Assembly (NCBI RefSeq): GCF_963678635.1 | Contig: NC_087063.1 | Coordinates: forward strand, 44,806,101-44,870,100 | Reading direction: 5' to 3' | Length of the DNA stretch: 64,000 bases | Origin: Symsagittifera roscoffensis | Lineage: Eukaryota; Xenacoelomorpha; Acoela; Convolutidae | Part shown: positions 24,142 through 36,111 of the stretch, piece after piece | Position numbering within the stretch: the first letter of the stretch is position 1 | Layout of the letters: every line of letters begins with the position of its first letter | Notes under the pieces: model-generated | What the model was told of the DNA's origin: nothing | Database searches by the model: none | What the model saw: only the letters and a program-made list of their open reading frames with translations | Made by a program: the position numbers and the translations under genes

Positions 24142-24316
24142 GAAAGTGGTCTCATCCTCATCCAACAAGATTTTTTGGACAAATTCAAAAATAGAAATCC
24201 CATTTGATCCGATTGCCCTCGAAGGTGGGGGGGGGGGGGAGGGTTTGGGGATTGGTCGTTTGGTCGTGATTGAGATTCTTCCAAAAAAAATCAAAAAAGT
24301 TGCCTCAGTGTAAAGA

Positions 24317-24540
24317 AAAAACGGATCTACTTAACAATCCCCCCTATGGTATCTGCTTAACAATCTCTCCTCTCCTCCCCTCCCCCCTCCCCTATGAATA
24401 AATACAGTAAATTAGCACAGAGCTTTCTATTGCGAATTCTAATTTACTGGATTCTGATCGGTCGAAAACTCTACTGTTTCAATCTACTTAACAATCTCCC
24501 CTTTTCTTAAAGCGGGTATTGTTAAGTGTTAAGTAGATAC
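24317..24540. repeat. small inverted repeat with C-rich core
   Basis: GGATCTACTTAACAATCCCC near 24320 and the roughly inverse GGGTATTGTTAAGTGTTAAG near 24516 bracket CT-rich DNA (24365-24397) with two further CTTAACAATCTC copies inside. It may be a small MITE; no target duplication is clear. A poly-G run (24223-24245) lies just upstream. Confidence 0.4.
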
Positions 24541-24662
24541 GAAAAAACTGCTCGGAACTTATTTTTTGTTTTTCAGATTAACTTAGACAAAAAATGATGA
24601 ATAGCTGACAACCAAGTTTATTTCTACTACACTCTAACCGTGGTTTAAACTTTATTTACTGC

Positions 24663-24698
<36 letters not shown>

Positions 24699-24699
24699 T
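24663..24699. repeat. (CTTT)n microsatellite, left part
   Basis: About nine CTTT units directly abut the 5' LTR. The same repeat continues directly after the 3' LTR (42504-42535). The LTR element therefore split one microsatellite, and a 4-bp target duplication (CTTT) would be hidden in it. Confidence 0.9.
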
Positions 24700-25109
24700 T
24701 GGAACCTGATCTAAACTACATTTTATAATTGGATAAATTGGATATTTTACCACTGTAAAATATTTAATATTAACCAATCATAATCCATCTAACTAACAAC
24801 CCACTTATTTGTAAGTGCTGAAATTACTTGTAATTTCAGCACCAGAGAGATTTGAATTTAACTTAGAAATTAGTTGCCTCTCCAAGAGAACTTCAGCTGC
24901 CGCAATAAGCCAGTATACTCTAGATCTATTGAGCCTAGCAGAGACTAGTTAAACACCCTGAGACTAGTAGATATAAGAGTAAGATTAGGATTGGTATTAG
25001 ACTAAGAAGTTGCACGAATATATCCGGCCGAAAATAAGATAGCGTGACGAGCAGACGGTGTACCCTATCCGAAATTACTCTATGAGTTAACCAGTCCCAT
25101 ATTAACTCA
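24700..25109 (+). repeat. 5' LTR (410 bp)
   Basis: TG...CA termini, same length as the 3' LTR and about 98% identical to it. It contains an 11-bp perfect stem with a 4-base loop (24816-24841, TGCTGAAATTA / TAATTTCAGCA), conserved in the other LTR. No TATA box or polyadenylation signal was assigned. Confidence 0.95.
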
Positions 25110-25111
25110 TC

Positions 25112-25129
25112 TGGTGCGAGCATAAGTCT
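25112..25129 (+). other. putative primer-binding site
   Basis: TGGTGCGAGCATAAGTCT starts two bases after the 5' LTR. The leading TGG would pair with a tRNA CCA end, as is usual for Ty3/Gypsy elements. I could not match the primer tRNA. Confidence 0.55.
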
Positions 25130-26822
25130 CGAATAAGACCTTAATAGCTTAGAATTAACCAAAAATAGATTAGAAATTAGACAAAACATTTTCAAAATGT
25201 TACACGATAATAACTTAATTGATATGTCTCTGCGACTCAATAGATCAGAGCCAATATTCCGCACGATACTAGAACTACCTGGTATTGGAAGAAGACCTCG
25301 GACAAGAGACGATATACGACTAAGTAGAAACTTACCATTTAGTTTTATGGTTGTACGGCAAAAGCCATCACAAGCTTTTATATTTAGAATCTTATTAGCA
25401 ATGACTTTAGATTTTCATTTGCAAACATAAAATTTTAAAGTAAAACTTCATGATCATTTCAGGCGCTAAACAAAATTATTAATTTACAATAACGATTGAT
25501 AAAAAGATCACAGATCGTTTTCTTAATTTCTGCAGTATTATATAAAACATATTTGAAAAATATTTATTGAAAATAAAAATAAAAATTAGTAGCATGACAA
25601 TAAATTGTTAGTAATCATAAATCATCCTGTTGTTCCAGCTTCATCACCTAAACATAACAGCAATCATAAGCTCACTAATATCATTAAAAAACTAAACCTT
25701 TTTATTAAATAAATTTAAACCATTTTAAACTTAAAGAATCACTTAATTTTAAAAAATCAGATCATCAAGGCTTATCCTTGGATCTTAATAAATTTTCTAT
25801 CTCACTAAATTTAAAATCTGATCATCAAGGCCTATCCTTGGATCAAAAAGAACAATTTTGTTCTCCCCCACCCACTTAGTAAGTGTCTAACGACCTCAAA
25901 CGTCGATTCACTATCCAACCTTTCCAAAAGACCCAGGAGTTTTTAATAGAAATAGAAACCCAATAGCAATTTTTCAATAAAACTAACCATTCAAATTAAG
26001 ATAAACAGTGAAGAACTTCGGTTATTCATCCTTCACTTGGACCCTCCTCTTAACAGACCCAGGATAGATCTTAGACTAAGTAAGTTTAAAATAGTATCTA
26101 ACAAATTACTTGCGTTCTAATTATACCTGAACCTTGTGGATCGATTTACTATTCTCCAACCCTTGAACACAATCACTACCCCTAAGTAAGATTAAGTAAG
26201 TTAACACGTTAACTTAGACTAGCCACGAGAAAGTAAAAAATCATTCTTCGGAATTGATATACTTTTCTCTCCAACCCTGAACAAAAAGACCCAGGTTAAG
26301 CTAACCAAAAAATCGTAAGGACTAACAGTCTAAGGAAATAGAAATAACTAACAACTTCTTGCATCCCTCATCCTAAACCTTATGTCATTCAAAAATTTAG
26401 GAAATAAACAAACAATCGTTTTACACAACTGTGAAATAGATAACAAAAATACGATCTTGTAATCACACCTCATACACAAACAGTTGGATACATTAGAACA
26501 AAACGACAAACAATAAAAAGGAAAATTATAAACAAACAAAGACAAATCACAAGAAAAAAATTTTCAAAAAATAGAAACGCATTTTCTGAATCAGAAGTCA
26601 ATAGTTTAGACGAACTATACAAATTATAAGAATCAATAGATAAAAATTGTCTCATCCATGATCAATTATATTTTTCCGACTCAGAAACAACTTCAAATTC
26701 ATCAAAAAGAGGAAAAAGAAGAATAAAAAAGCAATACAAACACAAACCAGTACACTTGTATAATTGGAAACAACCAATTAGACACATCGATTGTTATATA
26801 TTAACAGTCATCAAACGAAAAA
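25130..26822 (+). other. leader of the LTR element
   Basis: About 1.7 kb between primer site and first coding-like region. A 55-bp direct repeat containing GATCATCAAGG and TATCCTTGGATC occurs at about 25757 and 25812. GACCCAGG words recur at intervals through 25.9-26.3 kb. It may carry packaging or translation signals, but I cannot assign any. Confidence 0.5.
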
Positions 26823-28320
26823 ATGAGCCACACTCAAAGTGACGAAAGTCCAGATGACGAAGCGGTTTTTCCCTTTCTTATAGATTCACTCGATGATAGA
26901 GGACAACACGATTTTTGCAAGAACTTACTCGTAAATTTGTTTGAACCAGGAATCAGCCCATGCAAAGAAGAATTCCCAGATGTAAAAATCAAAAGACAAA
27001 TTATTGAACATTATTTGAAAGACATATGTAATCTAACACAACAATATGGAATCTACACCATAGAATTCAGCACACCAAATACAGCCCATCGTAAATATCT
27101 AATTCAAACAGACGATATTGAATTAGAATTTTCAAAAGTATTCATAGAATATATCAAAAGCATACAATATCATAATTCACAAAGAGCAAACTCCATATTC
27201 ACTAACGAAGTTTTTGCAATAATATATAGTTATATATCTATATTAGAAAAAACAGAAGTTCAAAGTATATCACCAACTGAAACATCCAAACATACAAAAG
27301 TACGAAATAAAATCACAGTAATTTCAACATTTCTACATATAATTCGCCAAAATTTCACTAAAGATTATGTTTCACAACACACTAAACATGATTTACAAAG
27401 ATTTTAGCATGGTTTATAATAGATTATTTCACCCACAATTTAGATTTAATTTCACAAGCAAGAAAAAATTTTAGACCTCAAAATACCAATGACGACACTG
27501 TTCTTTCAGAACAATCAGATTACGTTTGGGACCCTGGATGGTCTCATCATGCATTTCTAAATATCCCACAAGCTATCTCAAGTCAAGCAATAAAGACAAT
27601 ATCTTTTCACAGAGATTATGTAAAAGTAATACCATTAACCATTGATGCAACACCATTGAATTATAATACATTTTTACCTGATACACGAAATAACAGTTTA
27701 AATTCGACGGTCATACATAATGAAAACCTTAATGGAACCAAAACTCTTACACAACAAGGTATTCAAACGAAGAAATCGTCCAAACAACAACAACAACTAC
27801 ACAACAAAGTATTTCACCAATACACCCCAATCTGACAACACCAAGAAAAAAAAATACATCACTAAGACAAGTAACTTTACACTCAACCGTTAAACCTTCG
27901 GTTGCTCCAAAATATTCACAAATGGACTATCAAACGTATAGACCAATGACAATACCGTCAAAAACACGAAAACCATTCACAAGAAATACCTTTGCAGAAC
28001 ACAATTATAATTATGCTCACAAACCAAGAACAAACCAACCTCCCCGAAAAAACACACAAAATTTATATCACGTATGTTCCCATTATTGGAATCTCCCGAA
28101 AACATCGACCAATTCAGTAAATTTTCCAGATAATCAACAACCTACACAGGATTATAGTGAAAATTACCCATTCTTTCAACAAAATAAAAAGAAACAACAT
28201 ACACCATATAATACAAACTATTTATCATCCGATGAAGATGATTATCACCAACCAGATATTTTGCACCATATACTAAAGAATATTGCACACAGAGACCGCG
28301 ACAATCTCAACCATCTCAAA
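26823..28320 (+). other. coding-like region upstream of capsid, unassigned
   Basis: Protein-like fossil region before the capsid segment of the LTR element. Its first part is acidic, then mixed; the later part is rich in N, Q, T, P and K. It could be an N-terminal Gag domain (matrix-like) or a separate ORF. I recognise no family. Confidence 0.45.
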
Positions 28321-30480
28321 ATATGAAAATTTACCCACAAAACCCAACAGATATACAAAACCCACAACAAATGCATATACCAAACCCATTTAATACACCA
28401 TCTTTTCAACCAATACAGCCACAAAACCCAATGTTAATGCATTCTTATCAACCAACTCAAATGCAAAATGAAATACCGCTTCCATATTACCTTCAGCAAC
28501 ACGAAATAACGAAAAATCAACTTTCAAATTTTTCACAAATGCCAAATGCCGCAGAATCACTACAGATGACAATGAATCCATACCTCATGGGTGGATCATC
28601 AATAACATCCAATAAACCACCGATTGTATTCACAGGAACAGACCCTGAATATTCTGTAGAAGATTATCTAAATGCAGTAACAGCAAATGTAATTTTCAAT
28701 ATAGGACCCGAACCAATTAATACGCCACTACATCAAAATTGGATACATAGACGCACAGCACTAATACAAACAACCTTAGATGGCGCAGCCCAAAAATGGT
28801 TTTCAGTATTACCCATAGAAATAAAATCAGACTGGAAAAGATTCACACAAGAGTTTTCAAAAATGTTTGACTCTGAAAGAAACAAATAACACCAAAGAGT
28901 TTTATGCAATGAAATCCGCAGATTACCAAATGAAACAATTAAACAATTAGCAGTACGTATCGAAACACTAGTTCGAAAAGCATATTCACTTAATACACAT
29001 GACTATAAAAACACAAAAATGACAGAAGTTTTAATGATGACCTTAACACCTCAATTAAGGAAAATAGCGAAAAGAGAGCATCTCATCCTTCCTCAATTCG
29101 AGAACCAGACTTAGATTTTCAAAAATTAGTAGATAAACTAGAACAAGCAGAAATCACAATTAAACTCAAAGAAACAGAAAATCTAAAACTACAATATGTT
29201 AATCGAATTGAAACAAATGCTACACATATAAATAACATACAAGAATCAGACACAGACCTGATTGAAAAAATCACTGAAATACTAAATATCTACGAAAAAC
29301 ATCCAAACTTTAAACGCAAACCATCTTTCAAAAAATGGTGTAATTATTACCGACGATACGGACACAGTATTTCCGAATGTAGACAAAAACAACAAGACAA
29401 TCAGAATAAACCTCAAAAGCATAAAGAACCAAATAAATCGTTCTATCAATACATGAAAAAAGACCAAAATCTACCAAACAAAAATATATATAGTAATAAA
29501 AGTTCAGGAAAACCACTTCCGAACAACCCAAATTACACAAGGAATCAATCACCATATAACTCAGGTTATAGGGGTAGATCACCCGAACGAAGAAATACAC
29601 GAAACTCCTTTACAAAATAGATATAATCGATCGAATAGCCAAAAATAACCGAAATAACTATTCACGATCAAATTCCAATACAACACAATTTGTTTCTGGA
29701 TCCAGTTCGCAATCAAACCCAAGGAATAGACACAATTCCAATAATCAATCACGACACTCATCATACAGCAGAAATAGAAACTATTCACAAAATAGAAATA
29801 GAAGTTATTCAAACAATCGAAATCAGAATTACCCGAACAATCGATCAAGAAATAATTCATATAATAGATCAAACTATCACAGATCAAACGATAATTATCA
29901 AAACAGATCACAAAATAATTCACAAAATCGAAACTAAAGTTACAATAATCGATACAGAAATTATTCCCAGTCACCACACAGGAATAATAACCATTACCCT
30001 GATTCTAAACATCGATACAGAAGTAGCACACCAAAACATCAAAGACACATTAATCAAGTGCAGACAAATGAAGAAACAACTTCAGACCCCCCAGGTATTC
30101 ATGACACAGGAAGTAACGAACTACAACTAAATCATATAAATTGTGAATCGTCAGATACAGAAAGTGATACAGATAATACCAGCTCTGTAAATATGACAAC
30201 AGTCGAAAACGACTATGAACCTATCATATCTGAACAACCTTTTACTTCACATATATATGAAATTCAATTGGAACTCCTTCACAATTACTATATTGAACCC
30301 ATTGATAATACACAAACTGCACAAGAAGTAAACGGAATTAACACAGTAATTAAACCCGATAAAAAAGACGAAACACAATACTCAAACGCAAAACATATTT
30401 ATCAAAATATACAAAAAGAACAACCCAGAGAAAAAATTTGGACAATTCCATTTCTCTTAGAAAGCCCAAGAAACAAAGAA
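28320..30480 (+). other. Gag region (capsid, nucleocapsid-like)
   Basis: A Q/P/N-rich lead is followed by a segment with the look of Retrotrans_gag capsid domains (GAAQKW-type centre). A CCHC-knuckle-like stretch lies near 29.33 kb, and then a long low-complexity tract rich in R, N, S, Q and Y, as in nucleic-acid-binding Gag tails. Fossil and interrupted. Confidence 0.6.
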
Positions 30481-30489
30481 TTTTAACCA

Positions 30490-31020
30490 CCAGATCTTGA
30501 AATTGATTTTTTAATTGATTCAGGAGCAGAATCAAATATAATTAATATTCCCACATGGAATGAAATCAAAACATTACATCCAAAATTAACGCCTCTTGAA
30601 ACCTCTAGTAAACTAGCAACAGCACAAGGATCAACATTAGTAAATTATGGAAAATTCCAATTATTTCTTCTCCCCACGAGAACAATGGAACAAAACAAAA
30701 TTTTAAACAAACCGTTTAAGCAAATATTTCATATTACTGATATTAAGCACAATATCATTGGCATACCCTTTTTATCTAAATATATACCAACAATCAACAT
30801 CCTAAATAGTAAAATACAAATCAAAGATAAGTACACAAAAACAAAAAATACAGCCCTAACATTCTTCCAAAGATTAAACAAACAACCACCATTCTTCTCA
30901 AAATTTTACCCAATTTACAATCAACAACGGAAACACCTGAAACCACTATCAGGAAATATATATAATGTTTTAATAAAACAAGTTCACCAGTATAACAAAA
31001 GTCAAAATTAACAACAACTT
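30490..31020 (+). other. aspartic protease region of pol
   Basis: Contains a retropepsin-type active-site motif (DSGAES within a hydrophobic context) near 30.5 kb and the downstream beta-strand-like continuation. It lies directly before RT, as expected in Ty3/Gypsy. Confidence 0.7.
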
Positions 31021-31023
31021 TTT

Positions 31024-32893
31024 ATGTCAGACTTCGAATTTAAACCTATTCACAAATTTTTCAAAATTACGATCTCATCCATAAAATATTCGAAAAACAC
31101 GAATTCCGACATCATTTCATTACACGTGTATAACAATACACCATATCAAGTAACATTACCCTTAGGACTTTTAGGATATTGTAAAACAAATGCTACAATT
31201 TCACCTATAAATGAAAAAGCCTACCGCGTTAATAATATACTCCAATTATTAGATATTTGCCAATCCACAATTCTTGACGAAGCATTATCCATAAATAATA
31301 TAATAAGTAATGAGAAAAGAAACACAGATTACTTCACAAAAACACTATATTTTAAACCAACATTCAATATAACAAATTACACAAAAGAACAACAAAAATT
31401 TTTAACAACGTTTAATTTTGAACATTCACAGATTACACAAACCGAATTTGATAAATTAGCAAAGCAACTGTTAAAATATTCAACAGTCTACGCAACATCA
31501 AAACTTGACGTTGGAAAAATCAGTTCATCACTACATATCCCGTTAAAATCCGACGCAGTTTTCAAAAAACAAAGAGCCAGTAAAGTACCAATTCACTTAC
31601 ACGACAAAGTGAACAGATTACTTGACATTTTAGAACAATACAAATTTATCTCACCAGTAATTAAGGAAAAACAACCAAAAGGTAACATTTTTATCAACCC
31701 TGTTATCATTCTAGCAAAAGGTGAATCACTAAAAATAGTTTTAGACGCCAGATATCTCAATTCACTAATTGACGAATCAAAATGCAATTGGCCTATTGAA
31801 CCAATACAAGTTATCTTGACAAAGATAAATGGTAAATACTTCACAACCGCAGATATGAATAGTGCATACAACCAAATGCCACTAGATGAACAATCACGAC
31901 GTTTAACACAATTTGTTATTGGAAATCAACAATAATTAATATTTTTCAGCTTTTATGAGTAAAATTTTTAGACCACTAATACTCAAGAAAACTGCAATCA
32001 CCTAATTAGACGATATTTTTATGCAATCACAAACCAAAGAAGAAATGTTTACAGTTTTAGAACAGTATCATAAAATACTTCAGAACGAAAATCTGAAGGC
32101 AGCTCCCGATAAATCACACTTCTTTCTAACACGAGTTAAATTTTTAGGACATAATATTGAACGAAAAACTATCACTCCATTAAAATCACGCATTGATGCT
32201 ATTCAAAAACTTCAGCCACCAACAAAAAGAAAGAAAATCCAAGAAATCCTTGGACTGTTAAATTTCGTAAGTAAATATGTTTATAAAATGCAATTATACT
32301 TAAAACCCTTCTATAATATCCTCAGACAACAAAATAATTTTGAATGGACCACTGAACATCAAACACGATTTGAAGAAATTAAAAAACTTTTAATTGAACA
32401 AATTTCAAATACAATTCCAGGTCCAAATCAACCATTCTATTCAAATTTTGGCATCGGCGCAGCATTGCTACAATCACATAGTGGTACAAATAAAATGAAA
32501 CTTATATCAGCAAATTCACGATTATTCACTCAAGCAGAGCTACGACTCTCAACTCTAATGAGAGAATGTACAGCTATAAATTATACACTTACAGAATATG
32601 AATTTCTGATACTTGGATCAAAACACCCAACAGTTCTATTCACAAATCACAAACCAATTATTTTTCTCTTTACACAAAAATCAAATCCAAAACATAGAGT
32701 TTATAGATTTCAATTAATTCTAATGAAACTTCCAAACTTACATATAGTTTGGACAGTTGGAAAAAATCTTGCGTTACCAGATACATTAAGTCGAAATACG
32801 CCACCTGAATTACTCACACGAAAAACTACAGTTGAAATACCACAAAATATTAACGTTTATCTGGCAAAAAAAATGAAACATCACCCCGACTAG
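31024..32893 (+). other. reverse transcriptase and RNase H region of pol
   Basis: Typical Ty3/Gypsy RT blocks: the LDARYLN strand, the catalytic-aspartate segment around TADMNSAYNQMPLDE, the LDD box, and KFLGHNIE followed by an LGLLNF-type connection. RNase H follows with FTNHKP and an LPDTLSR-type end. Fossil; about a few breaks in this part. Confidence 0.88.
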
Positions 32894-33399
32894 AATGCAA
32901 ATATGCAGTAAAAACTGACATTGATCAATCACAGATAAATAACCTACAACATTCCCACTTTACTTAGATTGCCAAAATAATTTACTAGGAACATAAACTT
33001 TCAAACCAAATCCATACTCACAATGAATAAAAAATAACACTCAACAAAAAATATAAAACAACACTCGCATAAAAAAGACTTTTTTCCATTAATTGAAAAA
33101 GAAAATTTAACCGATAAAATAAATTTATCAGGACCACAAACAAATGATTTAAAATACACAATGAATTAAGTTTTTGACCTCCATGACCCACTTGACACAA
33201 TTCCCGTATCAAAACTAGAAATTGACAATATTTTTCTCCCCCCAACAGATAAAATTACACTTGAATTCTTAAAACAATATCAAAATCTCGACCCAGTAAT
33301 TAGATAATTAAAATCATGGCACAAATACAAAACTAAGCCCGTAAAAGCAGATACCACAATTTTAGGAAATAAAACACTCCTCCGATATTTCGGAAAATT

Positions 33400-34426
33400 T
33401 AATAACACAGCAATTAATGAAAATACAGATCTTTTAGAATATCAATTAAATGATTCTAAAGTTCCCTGTCTTCCTTTAAGTATGATATTAATAGCTTTTA
33501 GCATCTCACATAAACAAAATACTAAAGGACACTCCGGATCAGAGAAAACATACTCAAACTTTACACAAAGTTTTTGTTTCCCAAATGCACCAATTTGGAT
33601 AAATGTATTATGCAATGATTGTATAATATGTCAATTAAACAAATTTTATCCAAATCAAAAACAATTAGCACAAAAACAAGATTTTAAAGGACAAAGCTTA
33701 TATTTTAACCATCGCATTTCATTCGATACAAAAGGACCAATTTCACCATCCTCTGAAGGAAACTCCTACATTATGGTAATTGTTGACGCATTTACACATT
33801 ATGTAGCACTCAACCCAGTACCACATTGTAACGCTTATTATGCCTACACGACGCTTTATGAACATTGGATAGCTAAATTCGGATTACCCGAAATCTTAGT
33901 TACAGACAACGGTACAGAATTCATAAATAATGAAATCATCACACTATGCCACTTATATAACATCAAACATAAACCACGTACATCTCATGCATCTTGGACA
34001 AACGGTTTAGTCGAAGGTATGAACCGTTCACTACAAGAATATCTCAGATGTATCATAAATGGAAATGATACAAAATACAAAGAATGGTCAGCAGATGTAA
34101 AATTATTTCCCTTAGCATATAATTCACAAATCACGACAACTTTAGGAATGTCACCATACGAAATGGTTTTTAATCAAAAGCCACGTAAACCAATTATGTT
34201 TACAGCAAATTCCCATAAAAATGCACAAGGCTATTGCCAACCAAATAAAGTCTCAATTTGTTATAACCTACCTTTACACACACATGATGAAGATCATTTT
34301 CATCATCCACAAATTCTTAAATTAGCCTCCGGCACACATACCGAATGGATATTAAATATAGATAAAAAACACAATGAACTTTACACAATCAAAAACCCTC
34401 CAACTAAAAATGGTAAATTAGCCTAA
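33400..34426 (+). other. integrase region of pol
   Basis: HHCC zinc-binding N-terminal domain (GHSG...CNDCIIC), then an RVE-type core with SFDTKGPI, VTDNGTEF and the GLVEGMNRSL helix giving the D, D and E positions. The downstream part resembles the Gypsy integrase C-terminus. It looks the best preserved portion of the element. Confidence 0.88.
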
Positions 34427-34639
34427 AGTAAAAAAGGACCATATTCATTCGGCCTAAAGTACAAATATCTCAAAAATACCCCAGATCACCCGACAAATAA
34501 AAATAAAACAAAGAAGACCTCCCGAACACCATAAAATTAGCCCCCAACAACTTTTCACAAAACTCAACCCACTTGTCAAAAAATCAATAAATAACTCGAC
34601 CACACTAGAATCTCGCCTCAAACAACAAAAAATATTCGA

Positions 34640-36110
34640 CAAAGAAATCATTTCTTAAATGCTCTTCTCTCGATCAGTCAGTATCTTTAAAAATACAATT
34701 TTAAATCTTTTAATAAACTTTTTCATACTATTGAAACTTTTGTTCATATTTCTATTTGATACTTTTGAAGCTTTTATAATCAATTTAATAATTTTTTGCA
34801 ACATTTTTTAAATTTTCTACTCCCTATTTGAAATATATCTCCAACTTTCCCAAATCATTGATCATTATCACAGGTACGATAATCCAAAGTCTATTTAACT
34901 GATACGAACAATTTTTAGTAGAACAGATATTTTTTTACTATTTGTAATTTTCATAATATTTTTATCATCCCTAATATTGACAATGTGCAAATGTGTAAAA
35001 AAGGCAATAGTCACATTTGCCTTAGCAACAATCCTTTTAATTCTTTTCATTGAAGAATACTACAATAAACATAAATCTTCCCACTAGAAAAAATCAATCA
35101 GAACACTTTCAAAAATTGCTAACCAACAATCACAAAATCAGTCCTCACCGACATCATCCCAAAAAAACCCAACAATACCTACAACTACCCAAAACCCCCA
35201 AACATCCACACGAATTTCTTTCCATACACTTTTGAAGAACGACACGCTCGCTTATCCGAACCATTAGAACCAGTTCAGCGACAGGCACCCCTAAGTGAAC
35301 CAACATATAACTTGTACCCTACATTACCACAATAATTAAGTAGAATAAAAAACATTAGTCATAATCAAAATACAGTCGAAATAAATAGACAAATTATACA
35401 TCCACGACGAAACAGAAGTTTTCAAACCCCTAGAGTTCATTTTGATATACCCCAATCACCAACACCAACTACTTCAGAAAACCCAAATAGTACATTACCA
35501 GAAACTCCCCCACTCCTTTCACAACGTAGCACCTCAAGTATACCCTCAGATTACTTAGGTTCAACACCAACATCTGAAAAAATACGTGAAAATCCCTTTA
35601 ACCCCCCCCCCCCCAATCCCACATCACGAATACCATATTGGACAACGCACTCATATACACAAGGTGAACCAAACTTAGTAAACGACCCAATAGATATTTC
35701 TACGGATACAACACTATCATCACTACCAGAAACATTATCGCTACCGTCGACACCATCATTAAGTCAAATTTCACCGACGCTTTTCCCTTTAAATTTTCCA
35801 AATAACCTCAACGCTAGATATCGAGAACAATCATCATCAAATATCCCTTTACGATTAGATTGGAATACTTTCGTAGCACCTCCCCCATTATTTGGACAAC
35901 ATCAAAATAGTCTCCAATTGAAATTCGAAATCGCGATCAAACTTAATAATATTGTTCAACATCCTTACCCATTAAATCCACCAAATATAACAGCTCAATC
36001 GCTACCACCACCATTTATAACAACTGAAGTAATATATAAATACGATAGATATACCAAAAACACAATTGGTTATATAACATTTCATAACCCATACTCAGGA
36101 TTATCATACA
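34640..36110 (+). other. Pro/Ser/Thr-rich coding-like region between pol and env
   Basis: The early part has short hydrophobic segments; most of the rest encodes P-, S-, T- and N-rich sequence. It could be an accessory protein, the N-terminal part of the surface protein, or a spliced leader segment. No family recognised. A poly-C run lies near 35605. Confidence 0.4.
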
Positions 36111-36111
36111 C

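Noticed and set aside
24053-24313. 86-residue open frame over exon 2
   Set aside because: It is a different frame from the receptor; the class A motifs and splice phases support the other frame.
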